A DNA stretch of 63,111 nt from Actinomycetes bacterium (GCA_023387755.1 JAEWHO010000038.1:1-63111), one strand, 5' to 3'; positions 26,238 to 36,579 are shown, numbered from the stretch's first letter. Program-made: numbers and translations. Notes: generated from the sequence alone by a model not told the origin.

Positions 26238-28268
26238 TTAGTTAAGCCCCGCAGTGTAATCGTCGTCATTACGCCGCGCCTGGATGAACGCTACAATCTC
26301 GCGCACGGCCTGCTCTACGGGCACGGTATTGCGCTGGTCACCGCCGCGGTAGCGGAAGGATACCGCGCCGGCTTCCTCATCCTCTCCCCCGGCAATGAGG
26401 GTGAAAGGAATCTTATCCTTGGCGGCTTTGCGGATCTTTTTACCGAAGCGGTCATCGCTATCGTCGATCTCCACGCGCACACCGTGTTCCCGCAGGGCGG
26501 CCGCTACCTTTTCCAAATGCGGGATGAAGGTGTCAGCCACCGGCACACAACGCACCTGCACGGGGGCAAGCCAGGCAGGGAAGGCACCGGCGTAGTGTTC
26601 GGTGAGAATGGCGAAGAAACGCTCGATGGCTCCGAACAGGGCCCGGTGGATCATCACTGGCCGCTGGCGCGAGCCGTCAGCAGCGGTGTACTCCAACTCG
26701 AAGCGTTCGGGGAGGTTGAAGTCCAACTGGATGGTCGACATCTGCCAGGTGCGGCCGATCGCATCCTTGGCTTGGACCGAGATCTTGGGGCCGTAGAAGG
26801 CGGCGCCGCCCGGATCCGGGACCAGGGTGAGCCCGGAGGCAGTCGCTACCTCTTCCAGGGTGCGGGTGGCTTCCTCCCACACGTCGTCATCGCCCACAAA
26901 TTTTTCGGGATTCTTGGTGGACAGCTCCAGATAGAAGTCGTCCAGCCCGTAATCCTTCAGCAGCTGCAGCACGAAGGTGAGCAGTGAGGTCAGCTCATCT
27001 TTCATCTGCTCCCGGGTGCAGTAAATATGGGCGTCGTCCTGCGTGAACCCGCGGGCGCGCGCAAGCCCGTGCACCACGCCGGACTTCTCATACCGGTAGA
27101 CGGTCCCGAACTCAAAGAGCCGCAGCGGCAGCTCCCGGTAGGACCGGCCCCGGGATTTGAAGATCAGGTTGTGCATCGGGCAGTTCATGGGTTTCAGGTA
27201 GTAGTCCTGCCCCTGTTTAGTGACCTGCCCGGTTTCCGGATCTCGTTCCTCATCCAGGTGCATAGGCGGGTACATGCCGTCCCGATACCATTCCAGGTGC
27301 CCGGAGGTCTGGAAAAGCTTTTCCTTGGTGATGTGGGGGCTGTAAACGAATTCGTAGCCCTCTTGCACGTGCCGACGCCGCGAGTATTCCTCCATCTCCA
27401 TGCGGATAATGCCGCCCTTGGGGTGGAAGGTAGCGAGCCCCGAGCCGATCTCGTCCGGGAAGGAGAACAAGTCGAGTTCGGTACCGAGCTTGCGGTGGTC
27501 ACGGCGCTCAGCCTCGGCCAGGCGTTCCTGGTAGGCCTTCAGATCTGCTTTGGATGCCCAGGCGGTGCCGTAGATGCGCTGCAGCTGCGGGTTCTTTTCG
27601 CTACCGCGCCAGTAGGCGGCTGCCGAACGCATAAGTGCGAAGCCGTTGCCGATCAGTTTAGTGCTGGGTAGGTGCGGGCCGCGGCAGAGATCTTTCCAGG
27701 CAACTTCCCCGTTGCGACGGACATTGTCGTACATGGTCAGTTGGCCGGCACCCACCTCGACCGAGGCACCTTCGGCAGCAGAGTCGGCGCCGGCACCTTT
27801 CAGACCAATGAGTTCGAGTTTGTAGGGCTGGTCGGTAAGCTCAGCGCGGGCGTCGTCGTCGGAAATATCCCGACGGCGGAAGGTCTGGCCTTCTTTGACG
27901 ATCCGGGCCATAGATTTCTCAATGGCACGCAAATCCTCGGGGGTGAAGGCGGGTACGCCGCCGAAGTCATAGTAGAACCCGTCGGTGATGGGTGGGCCGA
28001 TGCCGAGGTCTACCTGCGGGTAGATCTCCTGTACGGCCTGGGCCAGCACGTGGGCGCAGGAGTGGCGCAGGATGGACAGGCCCTCCTCACTATCGAGGGT
28101 AATGGCCTCGACGGTGGCATCGGCGGGGATGGTGCGGAAAAGGTCCTGCGCCTCGCCGTTGACGCGCATGGCCACAACCTCACGTTTCCCCTCGAAAAGC
28201 GTCGTGCCGGTGGTGCCTTCTTCCAGCTGTTGGGATTCGCCATTGACGACCACCTGAATTGCAGACAC
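26238..28268 (-). CDS. thrS: Threonine--tRNA ligase
   Basis: Charges tRNA-Thr. 676 residues: TGS domain (about 1-65), editing/SAD domain with SCAHVLAQAVQEIYP, class II catalytic core (MNCPMHNLIF carries the zinc cysteine; motif 2 RLFEFGTVYRYEKSG..), motif 3 (PVMIHRALFGAIERFFAI), and a C-terminal anticodon domain (VQVRCVPVADTFIPH). The start is a GTG preceded by AAGGAG. It heads a run of six genes down to the NUDIX hydrolase. A small GGCACT/AGTGCC hairpin lies in the leader at 28299-28315, but no T-box features are seen. Confidence 0.96.
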   Translation of the reverse strand: MSAIQVVVNGESQQLEEGTTGTTLFEGKREVVAMRVNGEAQDLFRTIPADATVEAITLDSEEGLSILRHSCAHVLAQAVQEIYPQVDLGIGPPITDGFYYDFGGVPAFTPEDLRAIEKSMARIVKEGQTFRRRDISDDDARAELTDQPYKLELIGLKGAGADSAAEGASVEVGAGQLTMYDNVRRNGEVAWKDLCRGPHLPSTKLIGNGFALMRSAAAYWRGSEKNPQLQRIYGTAWASKADLKAYQERLAEAERRDHRKLGTELDLFSFPDEIGSGLATFHPKGGIIRMEMEEYSRRRHVQEGYEFVYSPHITKEKLFQTSGHLEWYRDGMYPPMHLDEERDPETGQVTKQGQDYYLKPMNCPMHNLIFKSRGRSYRELPLRLFEFGTVYRYEKSGVVHGLARARGFTQDDAHIYCTREQMKDELTSLLTFVLQLLKDYGLDDFYLELSTKNPEKFVGDDDVWEEATRTLEEVATASGLTLVPDPGGAAFYGPKISVQAKDAIGRTWQMSTIQLDFNLPERFELEYTAADGSRQRPVMIHRALFGAIERFFAILTEHYAGAFPAWLAPVQVRCVPVADTFIPHLEKVAAALREHGVRVEIDDSDDRFGKKIRKAAKDKIPFTLIAGGEDEEAGAVSFRYRGGDQRNTVPVEQAVREIVAFIQARRNDDDYTAGLN

Positions 28269-28373
28269 CTGAACTCCTTATGACATGCGGGGACAATTGG
28301 CACTGGGCTAGTGCCGTTGTCAGTCTAACGCACCAGCCCAGTAGACAGGGGACGCGGCCGGAGCACGAACCGT

Positions 28374-28409
28374 AAAAGGAAAACCCCTCCCGGACTTACC
28401 CGGGAGGGG
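28374..28409 (-). terminator. Terminator after the tRNA cluster
   Basis: On the minus strand a perfect ten-base stem CCCCTCCCGG/CCGGGAGGGG (28384-28409) with a six-base loop is followed by TTTTCCTTTT. It lies seven bases past the 3' end of tRNA-Cys. Confidence 0.85.
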
Positions 28410-28415
28410 CGATTG

Positions 28416-28486
28416 AGGTGGGTACGGGATTCGAACCCGTGTATACGGCTTTGCAGGCCGCTGCCTCGCCTCTCGGCCAACCCACC
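28416..28486 (-). tRNA. tRNA-Cys (GCA)
   Basis: 71 bases. The acceptor stem GGTGGGT pairs with ACCCACC, the T-arm reads ACGGGTTCGAATCCCGT, and the anticodon loop CTGCAAA has anticodon GCA. The discriminator is U, as usual for tRNA-Cys. The 3' CCA is not encoded. Confidence 0.95.
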
Positions 28487-28512
28487 ATCGGCACGGCGTT
28501 GGCCGAACCTGG

Positions 28513-28585
28513 AGCGGATGACGGGACTCGAACCCGCGACCCTCACCTTGGCAAGGTGATGCTCTACCAACTGAGCCACATCCGC
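28513..28585 (-). tRNA. tRNA-Gly (GCC), copy 1
   Basis: 73 bases. The acceptor GCGGATG pairs with CATCCGC, the anticodon loop is TTGCCAA (GCC), the discriminator is U, and an encoded CCA follows at 28510-28512. It is identical to the second copy at 28915-28987. Confidence 0.95.
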
Positions 28586-28616
28586 AAACCGGGATTCCCC
28601 GGAAGATCGGCGGTGG

Positions 28617-28688
28617 TGGGCGATACTGGGTTCGAACCAGTGACCTCTTCCGTGTCAGGGAAGCGCGCTACCACTGCGCCAATCGCCC
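28617..28688 (-). tRNA. tRNA-Val (GAC)
   Basis: 72 bases. The acceptor GGGCGAT pairs with ATCGCCC, the anticodon loop CTGACAC has anticodon GAC, the discriminator is A, and an encoded CCA follows at 28614-28616. It differs from the neighbouring tRNA-Val mainly in the anticodon arm. Confidence 0.95.
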
Positions 28689-28708
28689 TTATGCGATCCG
28701 CCGATCCG

Positions 28709-28780
28709 TGGGCGATACTGGGTTCGAACCAGTGACCTCTTCCGTGTGAAGGAAGCGCGCTACCACTGCGCCAATCGCCC
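28709..28780 (-). tRNA. tRNA-Val (CAC)
   Basis: 72 bases with the same acceptor, D- and T-arms as the tRNA-Val (GAC) downstream. The anticodon loop TTCACAC has anticodon CAC. The discriminator is A, and no CCA is encoded. Confidence 0.95.
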
Positions 28781-28914
28781 GGCGGTGCCATCGCTACACA
28801 AAGGAAGCGTACAGATTTCCTTTGCTGTAAACCTGGTGTTAACCGGATCCAGTAACTGATAGTAGCAATGAATTACTACCACCACCTACTCGCATCAGCC
28901 GAAACCAATGCTGG

Positions 28915-28987
28915 AGCGGATGACGGGACTCGAACCCGCGACCCTCACCTTGGCAAGGTGATGCTCTACCAACTGAGCCACATCCGC
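28915..28987 (-). tRNA. tRNA-Gly (GCC), copy 2
   Basis: 73 bases, identical to copy 1, with encoded CCA at 28912-28914. It is separated from the other four tRNA genes by 134 bases in which I see no gene, and it has its own promoter just upstream. Confidence 0.95.
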
Positions 28988-29011
28988 ATGCTGCGTTCGC
29001 AACGCTTGTTT

Positions 29012-29041
29012 ATCTTAGACCGCTTCCCTCAGGTCGGTCAA
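29012..29041 (-). promoter_or_regulatory. Promoter of tRNA-Gly copy 2 / tRNA cluster
   Basis: A -35 TTGACC (29036-29041), 18 bases, then a -10 TAAGAT (29012-29017). The mature tRNA begins about 25 bases downstream. Confidence 0.6.
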
Positions 29042-29077
29042 AGCAGCGCTATGTGCCTCGCAGCACACCCAATAGTT

Positions 29078-29725
29078 TTAGCGGGTTTCGAGGGCTTTAA
29101 CGTAGGCTTCACCGTCTCGCCGGAAGCCAATTTTGCCGTAGTAATCCGGCCCATCCGGGCGGGTACGTACCCGCTGGAAACCGTGCGTGGTGAACCATGC
29201 GGAGTCAGCGAATACGAATTCGCCGGGGGTGAAGTCACGGTACTTTTCAGTCACGTAATCTAGGTCGATCTGGGCGGTGTGCTCGCCGGCGTCGTGGGCA
29301 AAGACATATCCCACGGTCTCACTACCCCGCATGATGAGGAAGGCATGATCGGAGCGTTGCGGCAGCGTGCCGGGATCGCATCCAGGGTTGAACTTCGCAA
29401 TGTCACGGGCGTGTTCGCGCAGCAGAACCTGCAGGTAGGGATTGTCAGGCGCTAGGTCCACTACCTGGTAGCTGGCGTCGTCGTGACGCGTGTGCAGTAG
29501 CCGCCATAGGTTAATAATCTGGATAGCCGCCAGCACCACGTTAAGCCCTACCATGGGCCATACGCCCACGATGGCGTTGTAAATGATGTGGATAATACAG
29601 CCGACCAGATTAATGACACGCAGCCGCATAATTCGCTGCTGCATCATCGAGACCACCAAAATAAGTGATCCCAGCCAACCAAAAATCTCCAACCAGGGCA
29701 CCGGGGAAACCTCCTTGTCGGCCAC
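29078..29725 (-). CDS. YgjV-like membrane protein with C-terminal GNAT-like domain
   Basis: 215 residues in two parts. Residues 1-75 hold about three hydrophobic segments (WLEIFGWLGSLILVVSMM; INLVGCIIHIIYNAIVG; VGLNVVLAAIQIINLWRLL), matching the YgjV-type inner membrane family. Residues 85-215 look like a GNAT acetyltransferase fold, with HAFLIMRGSETVGYVFAHD and the typical ending PDYYGKIGFRRDGEAYVKAL. The function is unknown; membrane tethering of an acetyltransferase-like domain is an inference. The start is a GTG without a good ribosome-binding site, five bases downstream of a TACGGC/GCCGTA hairpin. Confidence 0.75.
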   Translation of the reverse strand: MADKEVSPVPWLEIFGWLGSLILVVSMMQQRIMRLRVINLVGCIIHIIYNAIVGVWPMVGLNVVLAAIQIINLWRLLHTRHDDASYQVVDLAPDNPYLQVLLREHARDIAKFNPGCDPGTLPQRSDHAFLIMRGSETVGYVFAHDAGEHTAQIDLDYVTEKYRDFTPGEFVFADSAWFTTHGFQRVRTRPDGPDYYGKIGFRRDGEAYVKALETR

Positions 29726-29730
29726 CCTGT

Positions 29731-29746
29731 TACGGCTATCGCCGTA
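29731..29746 (-). promoter_or_regulatory. Hairpin directly upstream of YgjV-like start
   Basis: TACGGC-4 bases-GCCGTA forms a perfect six-pair stem five bases before the GTG at 29725. It could mask or position ribosome entry, or be a protein operator. Confidence 0.3.
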
Positions 29747-29887
29747 GCAGAGCGAGAGGTGTATGGGGCATAACCGCCCCGCTAAAAACCAGCCTTAATT
29801 GTCACATGCAGGGTGCATTGCAGGTGCCAAGCAACCGGGCGGCGTAGGTCACGTGGGCGGCAACACACGCCGTCGTGGCGCGCTTAC

Positions 29888-29904
29888 TGGCGCAATTCGT
29901 GCCA
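29888..29904 (+). promoter_or_regulatory. Inverted repeat just upstream of glgX
   Basis: TGGCGC-AATTC-GTGCCA, five of six pairs matching, ends ten bases before the glgX ATG. The position fits an operator over the transcription start. No regulator is identified. Confidence 0.3.
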
Positions 29905-29914
29905 CTGTAAAGCT

Positions 29915-32194
<2,280 letters not shown>

Positions 32195-32210
32195 ATATCT
32201 CCCTTAAATG

Positions 32211-32268
32211 TTTTCCCCGCGAGCCGATGAAGAAGGACGAATGAGAGTCCATCGGCCCGCGGGGAAAA
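32211..32268. repeat. Long inverted repeat after glgX
   Basis: TTTTCCCCGCG (32211-32221) and GCCGATG (32223-32229) pair with CATCGGC (32250-32256) and CGCGGGGAAAA (32258-32268). This makes 18 pairs with one A/C mismatch around a 20-base loop. There is no external T-tract, so it is an atypical terminator or processing hairpin at the end of glgX. Confidence 0.7.
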
Positions 32269-32309
32269 TCGCCCACGTTCGGAGGTTTGTCGAAACATTC
32301 CTCGCCAAC

Positions 32310-32328
32310 ACAGGCAAGCCTAACATAA
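32310..32328. promoter_or_regulatory. Candidate DtxR/IdeR-type iron box
   Basis: ACAGGCAAGCCTAACATAA matches 14 of 19 positions of the actinobacterial DtxR/IdeR consensus (TTAGGTTAGSCTAACCTAA, from memory). It lies about 110 bases upstream of the DUF3000 start. The right half is much better than the left. Only a prediction. Confidence 0.3.
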
Positions 32329-32425
32329 TTGCGTGAGGCATGTCTAGCATTAATTGCTTTCTGTTTTTGACTACGGGTTCGCCCTACTCTCGGCGCGGCA
32401 TCCCAATGGAGGAGTGCTGGTGTTC

Positions 32426-32431
32426 TAGTCT
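32426..32431 (+). promoter_or_regulatory. -10 box TAGTCT, leaderless start of DUF3000-rnd
   Basis: TAGTCT, six bases (GAACGG), then the GTG at 32438. No -35 consensus. Confidence 0.4.
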
Positions 32432-32437
32432 GAACGG

Positions 32438-33001
32438 GTGAGTGAGATTCCCAGCGATTTTCGCACTGCTTTGGAATCGCTGCGTGGGCACGAGCTGCGG
32501 ACAGAAATCACCCTACGAGAAATCCCGGGGCCCACCCGGTTAGCGCCGTATGCGGCCGCGCTCAACGCCGAAATAGCTGGTTCTGAGGATGCCTTGGCTG
32601 GGCACGGCACTTTCGTTGTTCTCTACGATCCCGCAGGCCAGGGGGCATGGCATGGTGACTTTCGCATTATCGTCATGGTGAAAGCCCCCATGGATGAGGA
32701 GGTCGCCTCCGACCCGCTGCTCGGTGAGGTGGGGTGGTCCTGGCTCATGAGCTCATTGGACGACGCCGGCGCTGGCTTCCATCACGCCTCCGGTACAGTG
32801 ACTCGGGTACTGAGTGAGTCCTTTGGGGGGCTCCAGTTATTCAGCCAGAGTGTAGAAATGGAAATCCGGGGATCGTGGACCCCGAACACCACAGACCTAG
32901 GACCGCATTTGCAAGCATGGCTCGGACTGTTAGAGACTAGCGCTGGTCTAGATCCGCTACCCCGAATACTTCCCGCCCATGGCCGAACGAACCTCCACTA
33001 A
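32438..33001 (+). CDS. DUF3000 domain-containing protein
   Basis: 187 residues of an actinobacteria-specific family of unknown function. It begins SEIPSDFRTALESLRGHELRTE, and the core includes PTRLAPYAAALNAEI, GRFVLLYDP-like TFVVLYDPAGQ, and VGWSWLMSSLDDAGAGFHHASGTVT. Its partner rnd overlaps the last 23 bases; DUF3000-RNase D is a conserved actinobacterial pair. The GTG start has a -10 box six bases upstream, suggesting a leaderless message. Confidence 0.88.
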   Translation: MSEIPSDFRTALESLRGHELRTEITLREIPGPTRLAPYAAALNAEIAGSEDALAGHGTFVVLYDPAGQGAWHGDFRIIVMVKAPMDEEVASDPLLGEVGWSWLMSSLDDAGAGFHHASGTVTRVLSESFGGLQLFSQSVEMEIRGSWTPNTTDLGPHLQAWLGLLETSAGLDPLPRILPAHGRTNLH

Positions 33002-34196
33002 GACTGACTCCACACTTCCACTTCTTCAGGTGCCGGTCGGAGGTATCCCTGCGCTCATTTCAACTCCCATGGAGTTGGCGGACTATGTTGCCGCGGTGGC
33101 AGCGGGAAGCGGTCCCTTCGCAGTCGATACCGAACGGGCCGCGGGTTTTCGCTACGGGCACGACGCCTACCTCGTGCAGGTCAAAAGAGATGGGGCAGGG
33201 ATCGGCCTGATCGATCCCCAGGCGCTACCAGATCTCAGTTCCCTTGCGAGCGCGGCTGCCGATACTCCGTGGATCCTCCATTCGGCCGCCCAGGACCTCC
33301 CCTGCCTGCGCCCCCTGGGAATGATCCCGCAACAGCTGTATGACACTGAGTTGGCCGCCCGTATGCTCGGCGATCAGCGCGTATCCCTCGGTGCCGTAGT
33401 CGAGCGTGAATTAGGCTTACGGCTCGCTAAGGAACATTCTGCTGCTGACTGGTCGACCCGCCCGCTACCTACCGACTGGCTCGCCTATGCGGCACTCGAC
33501 GTCGAACTCCTCGAACAGGTGCGTGCCGCCCAGGTTGAGCGTCTGCGTAAAGCCGGAAAACTCGCGTGGGCGGAAGCGGAGTTTGAGGCAGTACGGACCG
33601 CCGAGCCTAAACCGGCCAAGACCCAGCAATGGCGGCGTATTTCACACCTGAGCCGGGTGCGAACGCCCCGGGCCTTAGCGATGGCCCGGGAGCTGTGGTA
33701 CGAGCGGGACGCCGTTGCCCAGCAACTCGATATTCACCCTACCCGGCTGATGTCTGATGCCCAACTGTTGGAGATCGTGCTGGCGCAGGCGCGCACCACC
33801 CGGCAGATCAAACGTGTTCTCAATAGCCACCGCAACCTGGCGGAACGGTGGTTGGCTGCGATCAATCGGGCGCGTGAACTCCCCTTTGACCAACTCCCCT
33901 CTCGGAGGGTCAGTCGTAGTGGGGGTATCCCCGATCCGCGCCGATGGGGCCAGAATCATGCCCAGGCTCTTGGGCGCTTACAGGCGATCCGTGCGGTAGC
34001 TGCTCAGGTGGGCGATGCGCATAGTATGCCGGCAGAAATTGTGCTCACTCCGGCCCATCAGCGTCTGCTGGCGTGGGTGGAGATCCCTGCAAACACCGCG
34101 TCGGTATGTGCAGCTTTACAGGAGATGGGGGCACGCTCGTGGCAGATTGCACTGGTCACTGAGCCGATTGCACACGCCCTGGCACAGCTCGATTAG
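32979..34196 (+). CDS. rnd: Ribonuclease D-like 3'-5' exonuclease with HRDC domain
   Basis: 405 residues. The DEDD exonuclease domain has Exo I AVDTERA (Asp50, Glu52), Exo II LHSAAQDLPCL and Exo III YAALDVELL. It is followed by an HRDC domain (LWYERDAVAQQLDIHPTRLMSDAQLLEIV) and a second helical C-terminal repeat (AEIVLTPAHQRLLAWVEI). It probably trims the 3' ends of stable RNAs such as tRNA precursors. It overlaps DUF3000 by 23 bases and has no obvious ribosome-binding site, so translational coupling is likely. Confidence 0.92.
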   Translation: MAERTSTKTDSTLPLLQVPVGGIPALISTPMELADYVAAVAAGSGPFAVDTERAAGFRYGHDAYLVQVKRDGAGIGLIDPQALPDLSSLASAAADTPWILHSAAQDLPCLRPLGMIPQQLYDTELAARMLGDQRVSLGAVVERELGLRLAKEHSAADWSTRPLPTDWLAYAALDVELLEQVRAAQVERLRKAGKLAWAEAEFEAVRTAEPKPAKTQQWRRISHLSRVRTPRALAMARELWYERDAVAQQLDIHPTRLMSDAQLLEIVLAQARTTRQIKRVLNSHRNLAERWLAAINRARELPFDQLPSRRVSRSGGIPDPRRWGQNHAQALGRLQAIRAVAAQVGDAHSMPAEIVLTPAHQRLLAWVEIPANTASVCAALQEMGARSWQIALVTEPIAHALAQLD

Positions 34197-34268
34197 CTCA
34201 AAGCAACCGAATGTCCACTACCAGGTGGCCTACCGCGGCGTCGGGACTCCACAGTTAGCGCGGGCGGA

Positions 34269-35510
34269 TTACAGGCCCGGTTGCTGACGGCGGCTAGGCG
34301 GGTGGAATCGCATAAACTTCCGCCACTGGTTGGCATATGCCGCGGCAATATATCCCCACCGTTTCAGGGAGCGCTCATCTTTGTTTAGCAGCGGCCCACT
34401 CACTTTACCCTGAGCCACCAGGCGCGCGATACGGGACCGCTGGCCCGGCGTGTACAGCGATAGCAGAGAGATCGGCACAACGGTGTAAAGCCGCTCTTCG
34501 GTCAGAAGATCGAGCCCGGTGAGGGTTTCGCCGTCCACCCAATCTCGCAGATAGTAGCGAGCCGGATTCGCTCCCGCAGCGGTCAGATAGTGGTGGGCGC
34601 GGCCCAAGCGCGCGTTCATTTCAAAGATGAGCGCTTGCCCGGTGCGGGGATCGACTTTGACGTCAAAACAGGCGAAACCGTGCCAACCGATGTGCTCAAG
34701 GATACGGCGAGCATGCCCAATGAGCGCCTCATCAACCTCCGTGATAATCGCGGCCGAGTTGCCAATTGCAGAAGGCGCATGTTCTTCCAGGAGCACCCGG
34801 CCCATGCCTGCGAAGACGACGCGCCCATCCTGGGCGTATAGATTTGCCACCCGCATCTGTGAGTCAGCACCCGGGATATATTCCTGGAGCAGGAAGTCAC
34901 CGGTATAGCCTGCCTCGTCGGCGGCCTGCAGAGCGGCGCGCGTAGCGGCCGGATCAGCGAAGGTAAACACCTTCTTTTTCCCCGGGAACTCCACCCGGTG
35001 ATACGCCGGGGTATCAACTGCTTTCCCCACCAGGGGGTAGGTGAGGGTGGAATCATCAAAATCTTGGCCGAATGAGCGGACAATGCTGCGCGGATGGGGA
35101 ATGTTCAGCTCAGCACACAGGGCGCTGAAGGCAGCCTTATCGGTAACGGCTTCGATCGCGTCCCACTGCGGATAGGGCACGATCCAGCGAGCCGGTAGCT
35201 CGTCTCGCAGCTGGACCAACATCTGCACATTCCAGTCCGCACTGGCCAGGCAGATAATATGCGCGGCGTCGGTGAATTCGGCGTCGAGAGCGCGCAGTCG
35301 ATCAGCTAGGACCTCCCGCTGTTCCATATCTGGTTCGACAATGAGGCGGCTGATCGTTGAGTCTCGGACAATACCTCCACCAAAGGCGGAAATGATAACG
35401 GGTTTACGCCCGGTCTCTTGGTAGAAAGCGCGGGCGATGGAATAGCTGCCGATGTCGCCACCGAGGACTACCGCCTGTACCTGGGACCAGTGTGAAGATG
35501 TTGGATGCAC
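34269..35510 (-). CDS. ATP-grasp ligase, D-aspartate-ligase-like
   Basis: 413 residues of the ATP-grasp carboxylate-amine ligase group (COG3919-like). The N-terminus VQAVVLGGDIGSYSIARAF resembles the GxDxxxYxxARxF start of the D-aspartate ligase that builds the D-Asp crossbridge in enterococci. ATP-grasp elements follow: YPLVGKAVD, GDFLLQEYIPG, GWHGFACFDVKVDP and IFEMNARLGRAHHYL. Cell-wall crossbridge synthesis is a plausible role, but no racemase or mur gene is adjacent, so the substrate is inferred from similarity only. It is a single gene, convergent with rnd and in the same direction as pflA. Confidence 0.75.
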   Translation of the reverse strand: MHPTSSHWSQVQAVVLGGDIGSYSIARAFYQETGRKPVIISAFGGGIVRDSTISRLIVEPDMEQREVLADRLRALDAEFTDAAHIICLASADWNVQMLVQLRDELPARWIVPYPQWDAIEAVTDKAAFSALCAELNIPHPRSIVRSFGQDFDDSTLTYPLVGKAVDTPAYHRVEFPGKKKVFTFADPAATRAALQAADEAGYTGDFLLQEYIPGADSQMRVANLYAQDGRVVFAGMGRVLLEEHAPSAIGNSAAIITEVDEALIGHARRILEHIGWHGFACFDVKVDPRTGQALIFEMNARLGRAHHYLTAAGANPARYYLRDWVDGETLTGLDLLTEERLYTVVPISLLSLYTPGQRSRIARLVAQGKVSGPLLNKDERSLKRWGYIAAAYANQWRKFMRFHPPSRRQQPGL

Positions 35511-35597
35511 GGTTCGATCCTACCCGGCGGTCGGGGTCTGCCCCATCTGGCGGGCCGCATAGCGCACCCGCCCGGCAGTAGCTGCGGCTGGGCACCG

Positions 35598-36437
35598 TTA
35601 GAAGGTTTGAATATCGCGGTCCCGGAAGATCTCACGCACCTGTTCGACCTGCTCAGCTGGTGGTGGCTGGGTACTCCCCAGTTGGTAATCCAACCCCAGT
35701 TCATCCCATTTATCGCGCCCCATTTGGTGGAACGGAAGCACCTCGAGTCGGTGGACGGCCCCCCAGCGGGCTACCTGGTCGGCGATACGGCGCACGTTAT
35801 CGAGGTCATCGGTGAGCCCAGGAACAAGGACGAACCGGATCCACATGGCAATGGCATTATCGTTTAGGCGGTTGCCGAAGGCGATGGTGGGGGCCAAGGG
35901 ACGGCCGGTCACTTTCTCATAGGTGTCAGGGTTGCCACTCTTAAAGTCGAGCAGGACGAGATCGAGATTATCCATCATCTCGTCGCTCAGGTTCGCTCCC
36001 AGATACCCGGAGGTGTCGATGGCCGTGTGCACGCCGCTATCGTGGCAGCCACGCAGCATGCGGGCTAGGAAGGCCGGCTGCATCAGGGGTTCCCCGCCGG
36101 AGAAGGTCACGCCCCCCAAGGTGGCGTCAAAGACGGGCCGATAGCGCACTATACGCGCGAGGAGGTCATCGGCCGCGACCGCCTGCCCATCGCGCATCTT
36201 GAGAGTGTCCGGATTGTGGCAATACAAGCAGCGCAGTGGGCATCCGGCCAGGAATACGGTCATCCGGGTGCCGGGCCCGTCGACGGCAGTCACCAGCTCC
36301 CAGGAATGCATTGATCCGATGGCCCCGGCCCGCACGGCAGCTAGATGTTCGCTGCGGGACATGAGCGGGGCCTGCCCGATCCCAGCGAGCCCTGCCGCTC
36401 CGCGTAAGCGAGGGACGTCGTCGCCGGAGGGTTCCAT
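35598..36437 (-). CDS. pflA: Pyruvate formate-lyase activating enzyme
   Basis: Radical SAM enzyme that installs the glycyl radical on PFL under anaerobic conditions. The [4Fe-4S] motif C-x3-C-x2-C is CPLRCLYC, preceded by TAVDGPGTRMTVFLAG, with GGVTFSGGEPLMQP after it, all typical of PFL-AE. Counting from the ATG of MEPSGDDVPR gives about 279 residues, near family length. The same frame is open up to a TTG at 36575, four bases after the radical-domain gene, which would add 46 Ser/Thr/Pro-rich residues. I prefer the ATG, with GGGGAA upstream. It is last in pflB-grcA-pflA. Confidence 0.93.
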   Translation of the reverse strand: MEPSGDDVPRLRGAAGLAGIGQAPLMSRSEHLAAVRAGAIGSMHSWELVTAVDGPGTRMTVFLAGCPLRCLYCHNPDTLKMRDGQAVAADDLLARIVRYRPVFDATLGGVTFSGGEPLMQPAFLARMLRGCHDSGVHTAIDTSGYLGANLSDEMMDNLDLVLLDFKSGNPDTYEKVTGRPLAPTIAFGNRLNDNAIAMWIRFVLVPGLTDDLDNVRRIADQVARWGAVHRLEVLPFHQMGRDKWDELGLDYQLGSTQPPPAEQVEQVREIFRDRDIQTF

Positions 36438-36579
36438 GCGCACTTCCCCGGTGACGCCGTCACTGCCGCCGCCCTCCAAGGTGGCATGGGGGTGGAGAGC
36501 AGCGACCGGGTCGGGTGGCAGCGTGGATGAGGTCAGGTCCGCTGCCGCCCGCCCGGTCGATGATGAAGGAGTCAAGGAC

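Noticed and set aside
26205..27671. Two plus-strand frames of over 200 codons opposite thrS
   Set aside because: Antisense to thrS, with no domain and no ribosome-binding site.
28269..28330. GGCACT/AGTGCC hairpin in the thrS leader considered as a T-box or riboswitch
   Set aside because: The stem is short and lacks the T-box sequence, specifier loop and antiterminator.
28418..29263. Plus-strand frames reading through the tRNA cluster (repeated GTRTRDPHLGKVMLYQLSHI)
   Set aside because: The repeated peptide is just the complement of the two identical tRNA-Gly genes.
36438..36575. N-terminal extension of pflA from a TTG codon
   Set aside because: Would add 46 low-complexity residues not found in the family and has no Shine-Dalgarno motif; kept only as an alternative start.
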